A stretch of DNA of 64,000 bases. It comes from Salinilacustrithrix sp034522155. GTDB taxonomy: Bacteria; Actinomycetota; Acidimicrobiia; Acidimicrobiales; Salinilacustritrichaceae. Where the stretch lies: NCBI GenBank assembly GCA_034522155.1, contig JAXHLP010000001.1, forward strand, positions 124,001 through 188,000. Reading direction: 5' to 3'. This document shows positions 22,248 through 31,745 of this stretch, piece after piece (positions within the stretch are counted from its first letter, which is position 1; every line of letters begins with the position of its first letter). The notes under the pieces were generated by a model. That model was not told where the DNA came from, did no database searches, and saw nothing but the letters and a program-made list of their open reading frames with translations. The position numbers and the translations under genes are program-made.

Positions 22248-23741
22248 TCAGTGCACGAGAGGCCGACATCCCGTGCCGCGGCGACAGGCCACGGAGAACT
22301 CTGTGTCGGTGAATACCGTTCGCCAATCGCCATCCGACGCCAGGAGCGAGCCCAAGGGACTGTCCCGCTCCCAGACCACGACCTCGATGTCGTAGGTCGA
22401 GAGGATCTCCTCCCATCGGGGGTGCCCCGCCCCGAGAGCGACGACGTCCTCGAACACTTCCGGTGGGAACATGTCGGCGCGATCGTCGACGAACACCTCG
22501 CCCTCGGCACCGTCGAGCACCTCGAGGAAGTTGCCGGTGAAGTCCTGGGTGGCGACGTTGCCGGCCTCGCCAGCGGCGTCGACCGTCCCGAGCCACGCCA
22601 CCGGGTGCGCCGGGTAGGGGTCGAACTCGGTGAGCTCGGACGAGACGACCGTGACGGCGATGACCACGACGAGGGTGGTGAAGACGGTGGTCACGGCCGG
22701 CCCGAGGGCCGGACGGGTCGTGGAGCGCAGCGTCCCGACCGGGGGGACGGCGGTGGCCAGCACCGGGAGCAGAACGGGCACGGCCATGACGATGTTGCGC
22801 TGCGAGAACACGGCAGCACCGACGAAGGCCAGCACGGGCAGCGCCTGGCGCCAACGGCCAGAGCGCACCAGCGCGGCGATGGTCGCCAGCGCGAAGAGCA
22901 GGAACACCCGCTGGGACGTCGAGGCGAACTCCGGGGCCCGCCATTCCACGATGTTGGACAGTACGTCGGAGCGTTCGAGGGCCTTGACCGGGAACAGCCA
23001 GACCTCCCACCGCAGCGGGCCCACCGCGGCGAGGACGACACCAGCCACCACGGCCTTCAGGACCGCGAATTCACGCAGCCGGCGAACAGCGGGCCACTCC
23101 CCTGACTCCCGACGGTGATCGATCATCGTCCCGGCCAGGACGGTCACCACGAGCGCACCGCCGAGCGGGTACGAGCCGTGCGTGTTGGCCCAGACCCAGA
23201 GCAGCGGCGTGAGGAGCCAGGGCGAGCCTGAGCCGTCGAGCGACAGCCACACCAGCGCCAAGCCGATCACGCCCGCCATGTACGGCCGGATGCTCCACGC
23301 CTCGGTCACCACGACGAGAGCCGGCACGATCACGACGATCCGGCCGACGATCGACGAAGCCGGCCGGCTGAGCCGCCACAGCAACCCCGCACCGCCGCCA
23401 TAGACCAGCAGCGCCAGCACCCGGAGACCCTCGGCTCCGCCGAGCCGCTCGGCCGTCGCGTAGATCACCGACGCCAGCCAGGACTGCACCGTCCAGTCGG
23501 TGCCGAGCGCCGTGAAGGTGTACGGGTCAACCGTGGGCACCGACCCGGTGTCGAGGATCAGCCGACCCGTGGCCAGATGGGTGAAGAAGCTGTTGTCCTG
23601 GATCGGAAAGCCGGCGATTCCGACACCCCAGGCGACGACCAACACCCCGAGCGCCGTGCCGAGCGAGCCATAGCCGCTCCGACGCTCGCTGCCGTCTCCC
23701 TCGGTCGGGGACGTCGTCGACGCCGACGACGGGTCGGTCAT
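22248..23741 (-). CDS. Polytopic membrane protein coupled to tadC
   Basis: The 497-residue protein has a Ser/Thr-rich N-terminus, about ten hydrophobic segments, and a C-terminal soluble domain of roughly 120 residues (from EFDPYPAHPVAWLG to GTGCRPLVH). The first loop reads NSFFTHLATGRLILDTG then SVPTVDPYTFTALGTDW, a pattern seen in uncharacterised GT-C-like membrane proteins of bacteria. The ATG overlaps the tadC stop by four bases, so it is translated with the Tad operon and is its last gene. It may glycosylate the pilin or another surface protein, but this is inference from coupling and fold only. No known Tad component has this architecture. Confidence 0.6.
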   Translation of the reverse strand: MTDPSSASTTSPTEGDGSERRSGYGSLGTALGVLVVAWGVGIAGFPIQDNSFFTHLATGRLILDTGSVPTVDPYTFTALGTDWTVQSWLASVIYATAERLGGAEGLRVLALLVYGGGAGLLWRLSRPASSIVGRIVVIVPALVVVTEAWSIRPYMAGVIGLALVWLSLDGSGSPWLLTPLLWVWANTHGSYPLGGALVVTVLAGTMIDHRRESGEWPAVRRLREFAVLKAVVAGVVLAAVGPLRWEVWLFPVKALERSDVLSNIVEWRAPEFASTSQRVFLLFALATIAALVRSGRWRQALPVLAFVGAAVFSQRNIVMAVPVLLPVLATAVPPVGTLRSTTRPALGPAVTTVFTTLVVVIAVTVVSSELTEFDPYPAHPVAWLGTVDAAGEAGNVATQDFTGNFLEVLDGAEGEVFVDDRADMFPPEVFEDVVALGAGHPRWEEILSTYDIEVVVWERDSPLGSLLASDGDWRTVFTDTEFSVACRRGTGCRPLVH

Positions 23742-24655
23742 CCGAAGTTGTCGGCGATGTTGAGCACGGCCGGGCCGAGGACGACCACGAACAGGGCGGG
23801 GAAGATGCAGAACACCATGGGGATCAGCATCTTCACCGGCGCCTTCTGGGCCTCTTCCTGGGCCATCTGACGGCGTTTGACCCGCATCTCGTCGGCCTGG
23901 GTGCGCAGCACCTTGGCGATCGACACGCCGAAGGTGTCGGCCTGGAGCATGGCCAGGATGAACGCCCGGATCTCGCTCACGTCGACCCGCTGCTCCATGG
24001 ACCGCAGCGAGTCGGCGCGGCTCGAGCCGGCCCGCATCTCGCCGAGGGCGCGGGCGAACTCCTCGGAGAGCGGTCCGGGGACGTTTTCGACCACCCGGTC
24101 GAGCGCCTGGTCGAAGCCGAGGCCGGCCTCGACGCTGATGACGAGCAGATCGAGGATCTCGGGCAGCGCGACCCGCATGGCGTGCACCCGGGCCTCGACC
24201 CAGCGGTCGAGCACGAGGTCGGGCGCCATGAACGACCCCACGACCAGCACGCCGGCCAGGAGGAGACCGAGGATGCCCCCGACGCCCACCACCTCGAGGA
24301 CGAGGAAGGCCAAGACCGGCGCCAGGAGCATGCCGATGATCTTGAACACGAGGAAGCGGTCGAGCGCTTCCTGCGCGCCCCGGCCAGCGCGCAGCAGCTT
24401 GGCCCGTACCCGATCGAGGTAGCCGTTGGGCAACACGGCCCGGCCGAAGTCGAGGACGCGCTTCGCCGCCGGCGCCACGGTCCGCTTGTGCAGCGGCGCC
24501 AGGAGCTCCTTGTCGCGCGTGTCCTCGATGTCGTAGTCCTCGAGGCGACGCAGCGAGGTCCGGACGCCGTGACGTTCGTCGAGCTGGATACCGACCGCGA
24601 AGGCGACCAATCCGACGGCGAGGCCGAGGCCGACGAGTCCAAGTGCGAGTTCCAT
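23738..24655 (-). CDS. tadC: TadC inner-membrane platform protein
   Basis: A T2SS F-family protein of 305 residues. An N-terminal helix (LALGLVGLGLAVGLVAFAVG) is followed by a paired central hydrophobic region (LVLEVVGVGGILGLLLAGVL). The F domain contains LPEILDLLVISVEAGLGFDQ and QADTFGVSIAKVLRTQADEM, and the C-terminal helices include FCIFPALFVVVLGPAVLN. TadC and TadB form the membrane platform on which the ATPase CpaF/TadA drives Flp pilus assembly. The gap to the upstream VWA-TadB fusion is 8 bases. The downstream membrane gene overlaps by four. Confidence 0.93.
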   Translation of the reverse strand: MELALGLVGLGLAVGLVAFAVGIQLDERHGVRTSLRRLEDYDIEDTRDKELLAPLHKRTVAPAAKRVLDFGRAVLPNGYLDRVRAKLLRAGRGAQEALDRFLVFKIIGMLLAPVLAFLVLEVVGVGGILGLLLAGVLVVGSFMAPDLVLDRWVEARVHAMRVALPEILDLLVISVEAGLGFDQALDRVVENVPGPLSEEFARALGEMRAGSSRADSLRSMEQRVDVSEIRAFILAMLQADTFGVSIAKVLRTQADEMRVKRRQMAQEEAQKAPVKMLIPMVFCIFPALFVVVLGPAVLNIADNFG

Positions 24656-24663
24656 ACGTTCCC

Positions 24664-26607
24664 TCAGACCTCGATGTCGACGACCTTGTACATCCAGTAG
24701 AAGCCCACGCCCATGAGCACGGCGGCGGTGCCGAGCATGACCACGCCGAAGCTGCGATCGAACAGCGACTCCATGTACTCGGGGTTGAGCACGTAGATGA
24801 CCACCCCGATGCCGATCGGCAACACGCCGAGCACGATGGCCGACAGCCGACCCTCGGCCGTGAGCGACTTGATGTCGCGCCGCAGCCGCTCTCGCTGGCG
24901 CATGGTCTCGCCCACGGTGTCGAGCAACTCGGCCAGGTTGCCGCCCACATCACGCTGGATGCCGATGGCCATGGTCGCCCATTCGAAGTCGCGGGAGCGC
25001 ATGCGAACGGCGACGTTGGCGAGCGCCTCCTCGAGCGGCATGCCCAGGCGAGCCTCGTTGACCACCCGCTGGAGCTCGCGCTTGATCGGATCGGCGACCT
25101 CGTAGACCGCGGCTTCCACGCCCTGCATCAGCGAGTAGCCGGCCCGCAGCGTGCTGGCCAGCAGGCCGAGCATGTCGGGCAGCTGCGACTGGAACTCGCT
25201 GCGGCGGCGGTACCCCATGCCCACCACCACTGCGGGCGGGATGAGCGCGCCGAGCACCAGCAGCACGATCGCCCCGAAGATGCCACCGAGGGCAGCCCCG
25301 AGAAGCGCAAGGACCACGGCGCCGGCGCCGTAGAAGAACAGCGCCTCGGCCGCCCGCAGCGGCAGGTTGGCCCGCTCGAGCATGTCCTCCACCCGCTTGA
25401 GCACACCTCGTCGCTCGGCGAAGTCGCCGGTGAGCTCCACCGCCCGCTGGAGGATGGCCGAGGTGGCCAGCCGGTCGTCGCCATCGTCGGCGTCGGCGTC
25501 GGCGACGAAGCCGTCGGAGTAGGGCTGGAGCACCCGGTCGAGGCCCTGGCGGTCGCTGGTGAGCGCGGAGCCGACGGCGAACGCTGCACCGGCCGTGGCC
25601 AGGAGCACGAGGCCGACCGCGACCCACACGAACACCTCGGACTGCAGGGCGTCGATGCCGCCGTTCGAGGGCACCTCGACCGGCTCGATCTGGCGGGCCG
25701 AGTCGAGGCGGGCACCGGGCGTGTACGACGCATCGTCGCTGGTCGCGCCGATGGTCAGCGTGAGGTCCGCCGGACCCTCGCGGGTCGACTCGGACACGAA
25801 CGTGGCCCGGAACTGCTGGCGGATGCTCTCCTGGGCCTCGGCGTAGAGGCCGGCGAGCTCGTCGGGACCGCTCGAGGTGAGCAGCTCGCCCCCACCGACC
25901 TCGGTGAGCCGTTGCAGCGACCCGGTGTCGAGGCTCTCGCTCTCCAACCCGATCGCGTACAGCAGCGCATTCGATTCGCCGAGCAGCGACGCGGCGACGT
26001 CCTCGCTGGTCTCGGAGTTCTGGTCGCCGCCGTCAGTGAGGAGCACGACGTTGGGGACGAGGTCGGTGTCCTCGAAGAGGTTGACCGACTCGCGGACGGC
26101 GTCGTAGAGCGCGGTGCCGCCGCCGAGGCCGAGGCGGTCGATGGCGTCGGTCAGCGTGTCGACGTCGGCGGTGAACGGGGTGATCACCTGGACCGCGCCG
26201 CTGAAGCCGACGATGGCGATCTGGTCGCTCGCCGCCTTCTCGGCCACGAACTGCTTGGCCGCGTCGACGGCCCGCTCGAACGCGGCGTTCTCCTCCATCG
26301 ACCCGCTGGTGTCGATGGCGAGCACGATGCCGAAGTCCCGGTCCTCGTCGAGGCGGACGGGCGTGGTCGACGGGACCACCTCGCCGTTCTCGCGCACCAC
26401 CAGCTCGGGAACCTGATCGCGGTCGCCGGTCCAGAGGAACTCGACGCCGACCTCGTCGGGGTCGCTACCGTCCACCGACCGGACCTCGAGCTGGGGCCCG
26501 GACTCCTGCGCGCCCGCGGCCGGGAACGATGCGAGGCCCGCCAACACCGCCAGGAGCGCGAGCGCCGCCGCGATCGTGACCAGTCGCCCCCGCCGCATCT
26601 CGGTCAC
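24664..26607 (-). CDS. tadB: VWA domain-TadB fusion protein
   Basis: The protein has 647 residues in two parts. After a signal peptide (residues about 10-32, ending FPAAGAQE) comes a von Willebrand A domain with the metal-site motif LAIDTSGSMEEN, a GFSGAVQVITPF segment and VVLLTDGGDQNSE. A membrane helix follows (VFVWVAVGLVLLATAGAAFA). The second half is TadB: LPDMLGLLASTLRAGYSL, QGVEAAVYEVADPIKREL, QRDVGGNLAELLDTVGETM and C-terminal helices ending YWMYKVVDIEV. A normal TadB is about 300 residues. The VWA domain would sit outside the membrane, where it could bind a partner or the pilus. Start ATG overlaps the cpaF stop by four bases. Confidence 0.9.
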   Translation of the reverse strand: MTEMRRGRLVTIAAALALLAVLAGLASFPAAGAQESGPQLEVRSVDGSDPDEVGVEFLWTGDRDQVPELVVRENGEVVPSTTPVRLDEDRDFGIVLAIDTSGSMEENAAFERAVDAAKQFVAEKAASDQIAIVGFSGAVQVITPFTADVDTLTDAIDRLGLGGGTALYDAVRESVNLFEDTDLVPNVVLLTDGGDQNSETSEDVAASLLGESNALLYAIGLESESLDTGSLQRLTEVGGGELLTSSGPDELAGLYAEAQESIRQQFRATFVSESTREGPADLTLTIGATSDDASYTPGARLDSARQIEPVEVPSNGGIDALQSEVFVWVAVGLVLLATAGAAFAVGSALTSDRQGLDRVLQPYSDGFVADADADDGDDRLATSAILQRAVELTGDFAERRGVLKRVEDMLERANLPLRAAEALFFYGAGAVVLALLGAALGGIFGAIVLLVLGALIPPAVVVGMGYRRRSEFQSQLPDMLGLLASTLRAGYSLMQGVEAAVYEVADPIKRELQRVVNEARLGMPLEEALANVAVRMRSRDFEWATMAIGIQRDVGGNLAELLDTVGETMRQRERLRRDIKSLTAEGRLSAIVLGVLPIGIGVVIYVLNPEYMESLFDRSFGVVMLGTAAVLMGVGFYWMYKVVDIEV

Positions 26608-27971
26608 TTCCCCTTGACCGCCCGGCGCGCCATGGCTTCGGGCTGGAACACCTCGGGGCCGAGTTTGATGCCGTTGTCGGCCAGCTTCTCGGTGAACTTG
26701 GGCCGCACCCCCGTGGCCTTGAGATGACCCTGGAACTTGCCGTGCTCGTCGACGCCCATGCCGTAGTCGAACAGGAAGATGTCCTGGAGGGTGATCACGT
26801 CGCCCTCCATGCCCTGGACCTCGGTGATGTGGGTGATCCGGCGGGTGCCGTCGCGGAGGCGGGTGAGGTGGACGACGAGGTCGATGGCCGAGGCCATCTG
26901 CTCGCGGATCGCCCGCACCGGCAGGTCGTAGCCCGCCATCAGCGTCATCGTCTCGATGCGCGACAGCGTGTCGCGGGGGCCGTTGGAGTGGATCGTGGTG
27001 AGCGAGCCGTCGTGGCCGGTGTTCATGGCCTGGAGCATGTCGAGGGCCTCACCGCCGCGACACTCACCCACGACCACTCGGTCGGGACGCATGCGCAGGC
27101 TGTTGCGCACCAGGTCGCGGATGGTGATCGCGCCCTTGCCCTCGATGTTGGGCGGCCGGGCCTCCATCGGCAGCACGTGCTCCTGGTGGAGCTGGAGCTC
27201 CTTGGCGTCCTCCACGGTGACGATGCGCTCGTCGGTGGGAATGAAGCTCGACAACACGTTGAGCGTCGTGGTCTTACCGGTGCCGGTACCGCCGGAGACG
27301 ATGACGTTGAGCCGGCCGACGATGCAGGCCTGCAGGAACCGGGCCGACGCCGCGTTGAGCGTGCCGAACCGGATGAGGTCGTCGACCTGGAACGGGTCCG
27401 TGGCGAACTTCCGGATGGTGAGGAACGGCCCGCCGATCGACAGCGGGTTGACGACCGCGTTGACGCGGGAGCCGTCGGGCAGGCGGGCGTCGACCATGGG
27501 CGTGGCCTCGTCGATGCGCCGGCCGACCTGACCAACGATCTTGTCGATGATCCGCCGCAGGTGGGTGCTGTCGACGAAGGTGGCGTCGGATTGGACGATG
27601 CGGCCTTCCTGCTCGACGAACACCTGGTCGGGACCGTTGACCATGACCTCGGTGATGGACTCGTCCTTGAGGAGCCGGTCGATCGGTCCGTAGCCGAGGA
27701 TGTCGTCGGAGACGTCCTGGATCAGCTGGGACTTGTCGGCCGCCGACAGCGGCGCCCGCTCCTGGGCCAGGGCGGCTTGGAGCTGCTCCTGCACGCGGCG
27801 CCGGAGGTCGTCCTCGGACAGACGCTTGTCGTAGAGGATCGGGCCGAGCTCTTCGATGAGGTGGTGGTGGATCTTCTCGCGGAGCTCGTCGAGCACGGGA
27901 TCGCGCCGGTTGGGCACAGCGCCGTTCTCCTCCACCTCGCCATCCTCGTGGATGCGCTTGTACAGACTCAT
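26604..27971 (-). CDS. tadA: CpaF/TadA secretion ATPase
   Basis: This 455-residue traffic ATPase powers Tad pilus assembly. The N-terminal region (DPVLDELREKIHHHLIEEL) precedes a GYGPIDRLLKDESITEVMVN motif, typical of CpaF. The ATPase core has Walker A VSGGTGTGKTTTLNVLSS, the His box LQLHQEHVLPMEARP and Walker B RPDRVVVGECRGGEALDML, followed by MNTGHDGSLTTIHSN. The ATG at 27971 is preceded by GAGGTCC and lies 16 bases after the cpaE stop; an upstream extension would overlap cpaE and lacks family similarity. The downstream VWA-TadB gene is coupled by an ATGA overlap. Confidence 0.96.
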   Translation of the reverse strand: MSLYKRIHEDGEVEENGAVPNRRDPVLDELREKIHHHLIEELGPILYDKRLSEDDLRRRVQEQLQAALAQERAPLSAADKSQLIQDVSDDILGYGPIDRLLKDESITEVMVNGPDQVFVEQEGRIVQSDATFVDSTHLRRIIDKIVGQVGRRIDEATPMVDARLPDGSRVNAVVNPLSIGGPFLTIRKFATDPFQVDDLIRFGTLNAASARFLQACIVGRLNVIVSGGTGTGKTTTLNVLSSFIPTDERIVTVEDAKELQLHQEHVLPMEARPPNIEGKGAITIRDLVRNSLRMRPDRVVVGECRGGEALDMLQAMNTGHDGSLTTIHSNGPRDTLSRIETMTLMAGYDLPVRAIREQMASAIDLVVHLTRLRDGTRRITHITEVQGMEGDVITLQDIFLFDYGMGVDEHGKFQGHLKATGVRPKFTEKLADNGIKLGPEVFQPEAMARRAVKGK

Positions 27972-27987
27972 GCGGGGACCTCGTTCA

Positions 27988-29124
27988 TCATCGGACCGGT
28001 TGTGCAAGGAGGTCGGACACGAGCGCTTCGATCGCCTTCGCCGGGCCGGACTTCGGTGCCTCGAGGACGATGGGCTCGCCCTTGTTCACCGACTGGGGCA
28101 CGGCCACGTCGCTCGGGATTCGGGCGAACGCGTCGACCTGCAGTGTTCTTTCGACCTCACTGACGTCGAGCTTGACCTTGGATCCGGCCCGGTTGAGCAC
28201 GAGGTGGATCTTGTGCATGGGCGTGTTGAGCAGGCGCAGCGTCTGCAGACCGATACGCACGTTCTTGATGCTCGGTATGTCCATGCCGGCGATCATCAAC
28301 ACGTCGTCGGACTCGTCGATGAGTGCCAGCACCACGTCGTTGAAGTGGGCCGGGGTGTCGACGATGACGTGGCCGGCCATCGTGCGCAGCATCTCGATCA
28401 CCTCGACGAGCTGGGCCGCCTCGATCTGGTCGGCGAAGGCCGGTTCCAGCGGTGCCGACAGCACCAACAGACCGGACGGCTCGTGTTCGACCAGCAGGCT
28501 GCGCAGCAACGCCGGATCGAGCTTGTCGAGGGCGTGGACCGCGTCGACCACCGTGCGGCGGGGTGCGAGCTTGAGCATGACGCTGGCATCACCGAATTGG
28601 AGGTCGGCGTCGACCAGCACCACCGGCTTGTCGGAGCGCATCGCCAGCGAGACCGCCATGTTGGTGGCGACCATCGACTTGCCCGACCCGCCCTTGGTGG
28701 AGAAGACGGTGGTGACCCGGCCCTGGACCTCGTCGTCGTCGCGCTGATGCGGTGCCGACGGCAGGTTGACCCCCGGCAGGGTGGCGGCCACACGGGTGAC
28801 GGCCTCGGTGAGCTCGCCTTCGTCGACGGGCGCGGTCAACACGTCCTTGAACCCTGACCGCAACGCCGACTGGAGCAGCTCGGTGGACAGTGTCTCGGCG
28901 ATCAGGATCCCGCCGACCGCGGGACGGGCCGACAGGATGGGCGAGGCCTTGGCGACACCGTCGTCGCCGGACAACCCGGGCCCGAAGAGGACCACCGTGG
29001 GGCCGGTGAGGTGCTGCTCGAGCGTACTCAGATCGCCGAGCTGCACGGCGGTGCCGACCATGGCGACCAGGTCGGCACGGACAGCCTCATCGGGCTCGAT
29101 GACGACGACGGGCCGTTCGCTCAC
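27988..29124 (-). CDS. cpaE: CpaE/TadZ-like ATPase
   Basis: A 378-residue protein with a degenerate receiver-like N-terminal domain (PVVVIEPDEAVRADLV, then SGFKDVLTAPVDEGELTE). A ParA/MinD-like ATPase follows, with deviant Walker A VFSTKGGSGKSMVATN, VVLVDADLQFGDASV and HVIVDTPAHFND. CpaE/TadZ proteins place the Tad machine at the pole or at discrete sites. The GTG at 29124 overlaps the cpaB stop by four bases (GTGA). The typical CpaE features FGDASVML and DIPSIKN are present. Confidence 0.94.
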   Translation of the reverse strand: MSERPVVVIEPDEAVRADLVAMVGTAVQLGDLSTLEQHLTGPTVVLFGPGLSGDDGVAKASPILSARPAVGGILIAETLSTELLQSALRSGFKDVLTAPVDEGELTEAVTRVAATLPGVNLPSAPHQRDDDEVQGRVTTVFSTKGGSGKSMVATNMAVSLAMRSDKPVVLVDADLQFGDASVMLKLAPRRTVVDAVHALDKLDPALLRSLLVEHEPSGLLVLSAPLEPAFADQIEAAQLVEVIEMLRTMAGHVIVDTPAHFNDVVLALIDESDDVLMIAGMDIPSIKNVRIGLQTLRLLNTPMHKIHLVLNRAGSKVKLDVSEVERTLQVDAFARIPSDVAVPQSVNKGEPIVLEAPKSGPAKAIEALVSDLLAQPVR

Positions 29125-29984
29125 GGTGTCGTCTGACCCTCGGGCCCGTACGGGGTGAGCTGGTCCGGGTTCTCGGCCGGCAGGCTCGGCGACGGCGGGA
29201 TCGGGCCGACCTCGACCGGCGCGTAGTCCTTGGACACCAGCGTCAGGTACAGCTGGCCCGTGGACGCCGAGGCGATCCACTGAGCGGCGTCGGCCGGCAC
29301 GGCCAGGGTCAGCAGGCCCGAGCCGCTCACCACCGGCGAGCCGTCGGGGTTGGTGTCGGCGGTCTCGCCCGGCTGGAGCTCGCGCTGCTTGCCGATGGCC
29401 AGGATCTGGACCTTCTGGTACAGGTACCGGGCGTCGGGGGCGATGGTGCCGCCGTCGGCGGGAATCGGGTTGCCCTCGGCGTCGACGGCCTCTTCGCCCT
29501 CACCACCACCGAGCTGGCTGGCGCCGTCGGTGAGCATCACGTTGACGAAGTCGCCGGGCACGAGGAGGCCGGCCACGCCCCGGACCTGGTCGACCGAGAT
29601 GGTGATGGCCACCTGGTTCTGCTGCAGCAGCTCGGAGAACGTCGACAGCTGCGACGACTGGCTGGCGAACTGGTCGGTGACCACGACCTGGTTCTCGGCC
29701 AGGTCGGCGATGGCCACCTGGCCCGCGATCTGGTCGGGGTCGGTGATGGCCGTCGGTGGGCGGAACTCGGCGGCGATCTCGTCTTCGACGATCCAGTCGT
29801 TGGCGAACGCGTCCTCGGCGAAGGTCCCCTTGGGGACGTTGGACACGAGCTTGTACACCGAGACCCGCTGGGCCTCTTCGGTCACGTCGTCTTCGAGTCC
29901 CTGCACGTAGTTGTAGACGAGCCCACCCGCGATGACTCCCAACAGAACCGCCACCGCAAGGATCACCCAGCGTCGAGAACTCAC
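29121..29984 (-). CDS. cpaB: CpaB/RcpC pilus assembly protein
   Basis: A membrane-anchored protein of 287 residues: one N-terminal helix (WVILAVAVLLGVIAGGLVY), then a SAF domain (VSVYKLVSNVPKGTF to ENQVVVTDQF). The CpaB-specific domain has ITISVDQVRGVAGLLVPGDF followed by VNVMLTD, a signature of the family. In Gram-negative bacteria CpaB works with the outer-membrane secretin; here, with no secretin nearby, it may act in the cell wall. The GTG at 29984 is chosen because GAAGGTGGG lies seven bases upstream; a TTG at 30005 is possible but less likely. It is the first gene of the Tad operon; its promoter should lie in the 195 bases before rpsA ends. Confidence 0.92.
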   Translation of the reverse strand: MSSRRWVILAVAVLLGVIAGGLVYNYVQGLEDDVTEEAQRVSVYKLVSNVPKGTFAEDAFANDWIVEDEIAAEFRPPTAITDPDQIAGQVAIADLAENQVVVTDQFASQSSQLSTFSELLQQNQVAITISVDQVRGVAGLLVPGDFVNVMLTDGASQLGGGEGEEAVDAEGNPIPADGGTIAPDARYLYQKVQILAIGKQRELQPGETADTNPDGSPVVSGSGLLTLAVPADAAQWIASASTGQLYLTLVSKDYAPVEVGPIPPSPSLPAENPDQLTPYGPEGQTTP

Positions 29985-30179
29985 TGAAGTCCCACCTTCT
30001 TCCAACGATTGGTCGAGGCGCGATAGTACTGCAGTCCACCACGGAGGGAAGGCGAGTCGACCACAGTGAGTCGTACGACCTAGCGGACGGCACCGCGGGT
30101 TTCGAGGAGAAGGACGCGCGCCGACCTACGGTGTGGACCTCCACCCCGGCCGACCACGCGACGGAGCGAACCGGGCCCG

Positions 30180-31598
30180 TCAGACCACGTCGGTGCCGGG
30201 ATCGTCGGCGGTGGGCTCGTCGGTCGCGGCCTCTGCACCGACCGGCTGATCGGCCGCAGGATCCTGGGGCGGCACCTCGGCCGTGGCCGGTGTCTCGTCG
30301 GCGCCACCGACCTCGTCAGCGGCCTCGTCGCCCTCGTTCTCCTCGGGCACCACCTCGCCGAGGTAGTTGCCCTCGTCGTCGTACATCTGCTCGCCGAAGG
30401 CCTCCTGGTACTCGGCGGCCACGACACCACCCTCGGCGGCCTGCTTGATCGACAGGCTGATGCGGCGGCGCTGGAGGTCGAGATCGATGATCTTCACCCA
30501 CAGCTCCTCGCCCGGGGTGACGACCTGCTCGGGCAGGTCGACGTGATGGGCCGACATCTCGGAGATGTGGACCAGACCCTCGATCCCCTCGCCCACCTGG
30601 ACGAAGGCACCGAAGGGCACCAACTTGGTGACCCGGCCGTAGACCAGCTCGCCGACGCGATGGGCGTTGGCGAACTCCTGCCAGGGATCCTGCTGGGTGG
30701 CCTTGAGGCTGAGGCTGATGCGCTCGCGGTCGTTGTCGACCTCGAGAACCTGGACCTCGATCTCGTCGCCGACCGCCACGACGGACCCGGGGTGGTCGAC
30801 GTGCTTCCACGACAGCTCGGACACGTGGACGAGGCCGTCCATGCCACCGAGGTCGACGAAGGCGCCGAAGTTGACGACGCTGCTGACCACGCCGCGGCGG
30901 ACCTCGCCGGGCTTGAGGTTCTGGAGGAAGTCCTCGCGCTGCTCGCGCTGGGTCTCCTCGAGCCAGGCCCGGCGGGACAGGACGACGTTGTTGCGGTTCT
31001 TGTCGAGCTCGATGATCTTGGCCTCGAGCTCGCGACCGACGTAGGGCGCCAGGTCGCGGACACGGCGGAGCTCGACGAGGCTGGCGGGCAGGAAGCCGCG
31101 CAGGCCGATGTCGATGATGAGCCCGCCCTTGACGACCTCGATGACGGGGCCGGTGACGACGCCCTCGGCCTCCTTGATCTCCTCGATCTTGCCCCAGGCC
31201 CGCTCGTACTGGGCCCGCTTCTTGGACAGGATCAGGCGGCCTTCCTTGTCCTCCTTGGTGAGGATCAAGGCCTCGACCGCGTCGCCGAGCGCGACGACCT
31301 CGGACGGGTCGATGTCGTTGCGGATGCTCAGCTCACGGCTGGGCACCACGCCCTCGGACTTGAACCCGATGTCGAGCAGGACCTCGTCCTTGTCGATGCG
31401 GACGACCTTGCCCTCGACGAGCTGGCCCTCCTCGATGGTGACCATCGTGTCGTCGATGAGGTCGGCGAAGCTGCCGACGTCGTTCTCGGTGATCTCCCGT
31501 GGCGTGTACACCCCCTCGTCGTTGAAGGTGCCCATCTCGCTCGGGCTCTGGGTGAGGCCGGCGGGCACGAGGGTGGCGGTGTCTGTGGTGTCGGTCAC
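30180..31598 (-). CDS. rpsA: Ribosomal protein S1
   Basis: This 472-residue protein has four S1 RNA-binding domains: residues about 57-125 (LVEGKVVRIDKDEVLLDIGF), 143-208 (VIEVVKGGLIIDIGLRGFLP), 228-297 (VVSSVVNFGAFVDLGGMDGL) and 313-383 (RVTKLVPFGAFVQVGEGIEG). The C-terminal 80 residues are acidic and Ala/Thr-rich, as in other actinobacterial S1 proteins. It helps the 30S subunit bind mRNA. The start is a GTG at 31598 (TDTTDTATLVPAGL follows). It is not coupled to neighbours: about 200 bases separate it from cpaB and 379 from the next gene upstream. Confidence 0.96.
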   Translation of the reverse strand: MTDTTDTATLVPAGLTQSPSEMGTFNDEGVYTPREITENDVGSFADLIDDTMVTIEEGQLVEGKVVRIDKDEVLLDIGFKSEGVVPSRELSIRNDIDPSEVVALGDAVEALILTKEDKEGRLILSKKRAQYERAWGKIEEIKEAEGVVTGPVIEVVKGGLIIDIGLRGFLPASLVELRRVRDLAPYVGRELEAKIIELDKNRNNVVLSRRAWLEETQREQREDFLQNLKPGEVRRGVVSSVVNFGAFVDLGGMDGLVHVSELSWKHVDHPGSVVAVGDEIEVQVLEVDNDRERISLSLKATQQDPWQEFANAHRVGELVYGRVTKLVPFGAFVQVGEGIEGLVHISEMSAHHVDLPEQVVTPGEELWVKIIDLDLQRRRISLSIKQAAEGGVVAAEYQEAFGEQMYDDEGNYLGEVVPEENEGDEAADEVGGADETPATAEVPPQDPAADQPVGAEAATDEPTADDPGTDVV

Positions 31599-31745
31599 GG
31601 GTTCTCTACTCGGTCGCTTGTCGGTCCGGACAGGACTGCTTCGCCTCCGCGGAGCAGGCCGATCGGCCAGCCTACACGGCGTTCTCCCGCATGCCCCAGC
31701 CCTCAGAGCCATGTCCTCGACGAGCTCGACGAGTCCGCTGAGTCA
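31599..31745. other. Upstream region of rpsA, no gene seen
   Basis: About 150 bases between the rpsA start and the first palindromic repeat unit. The rpsA promoter and leader must lie here, but no sigma-A-like hexamer pair was recognised with confidence. No ORF with coding character was seen on either strand. Confidence 0.4.
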
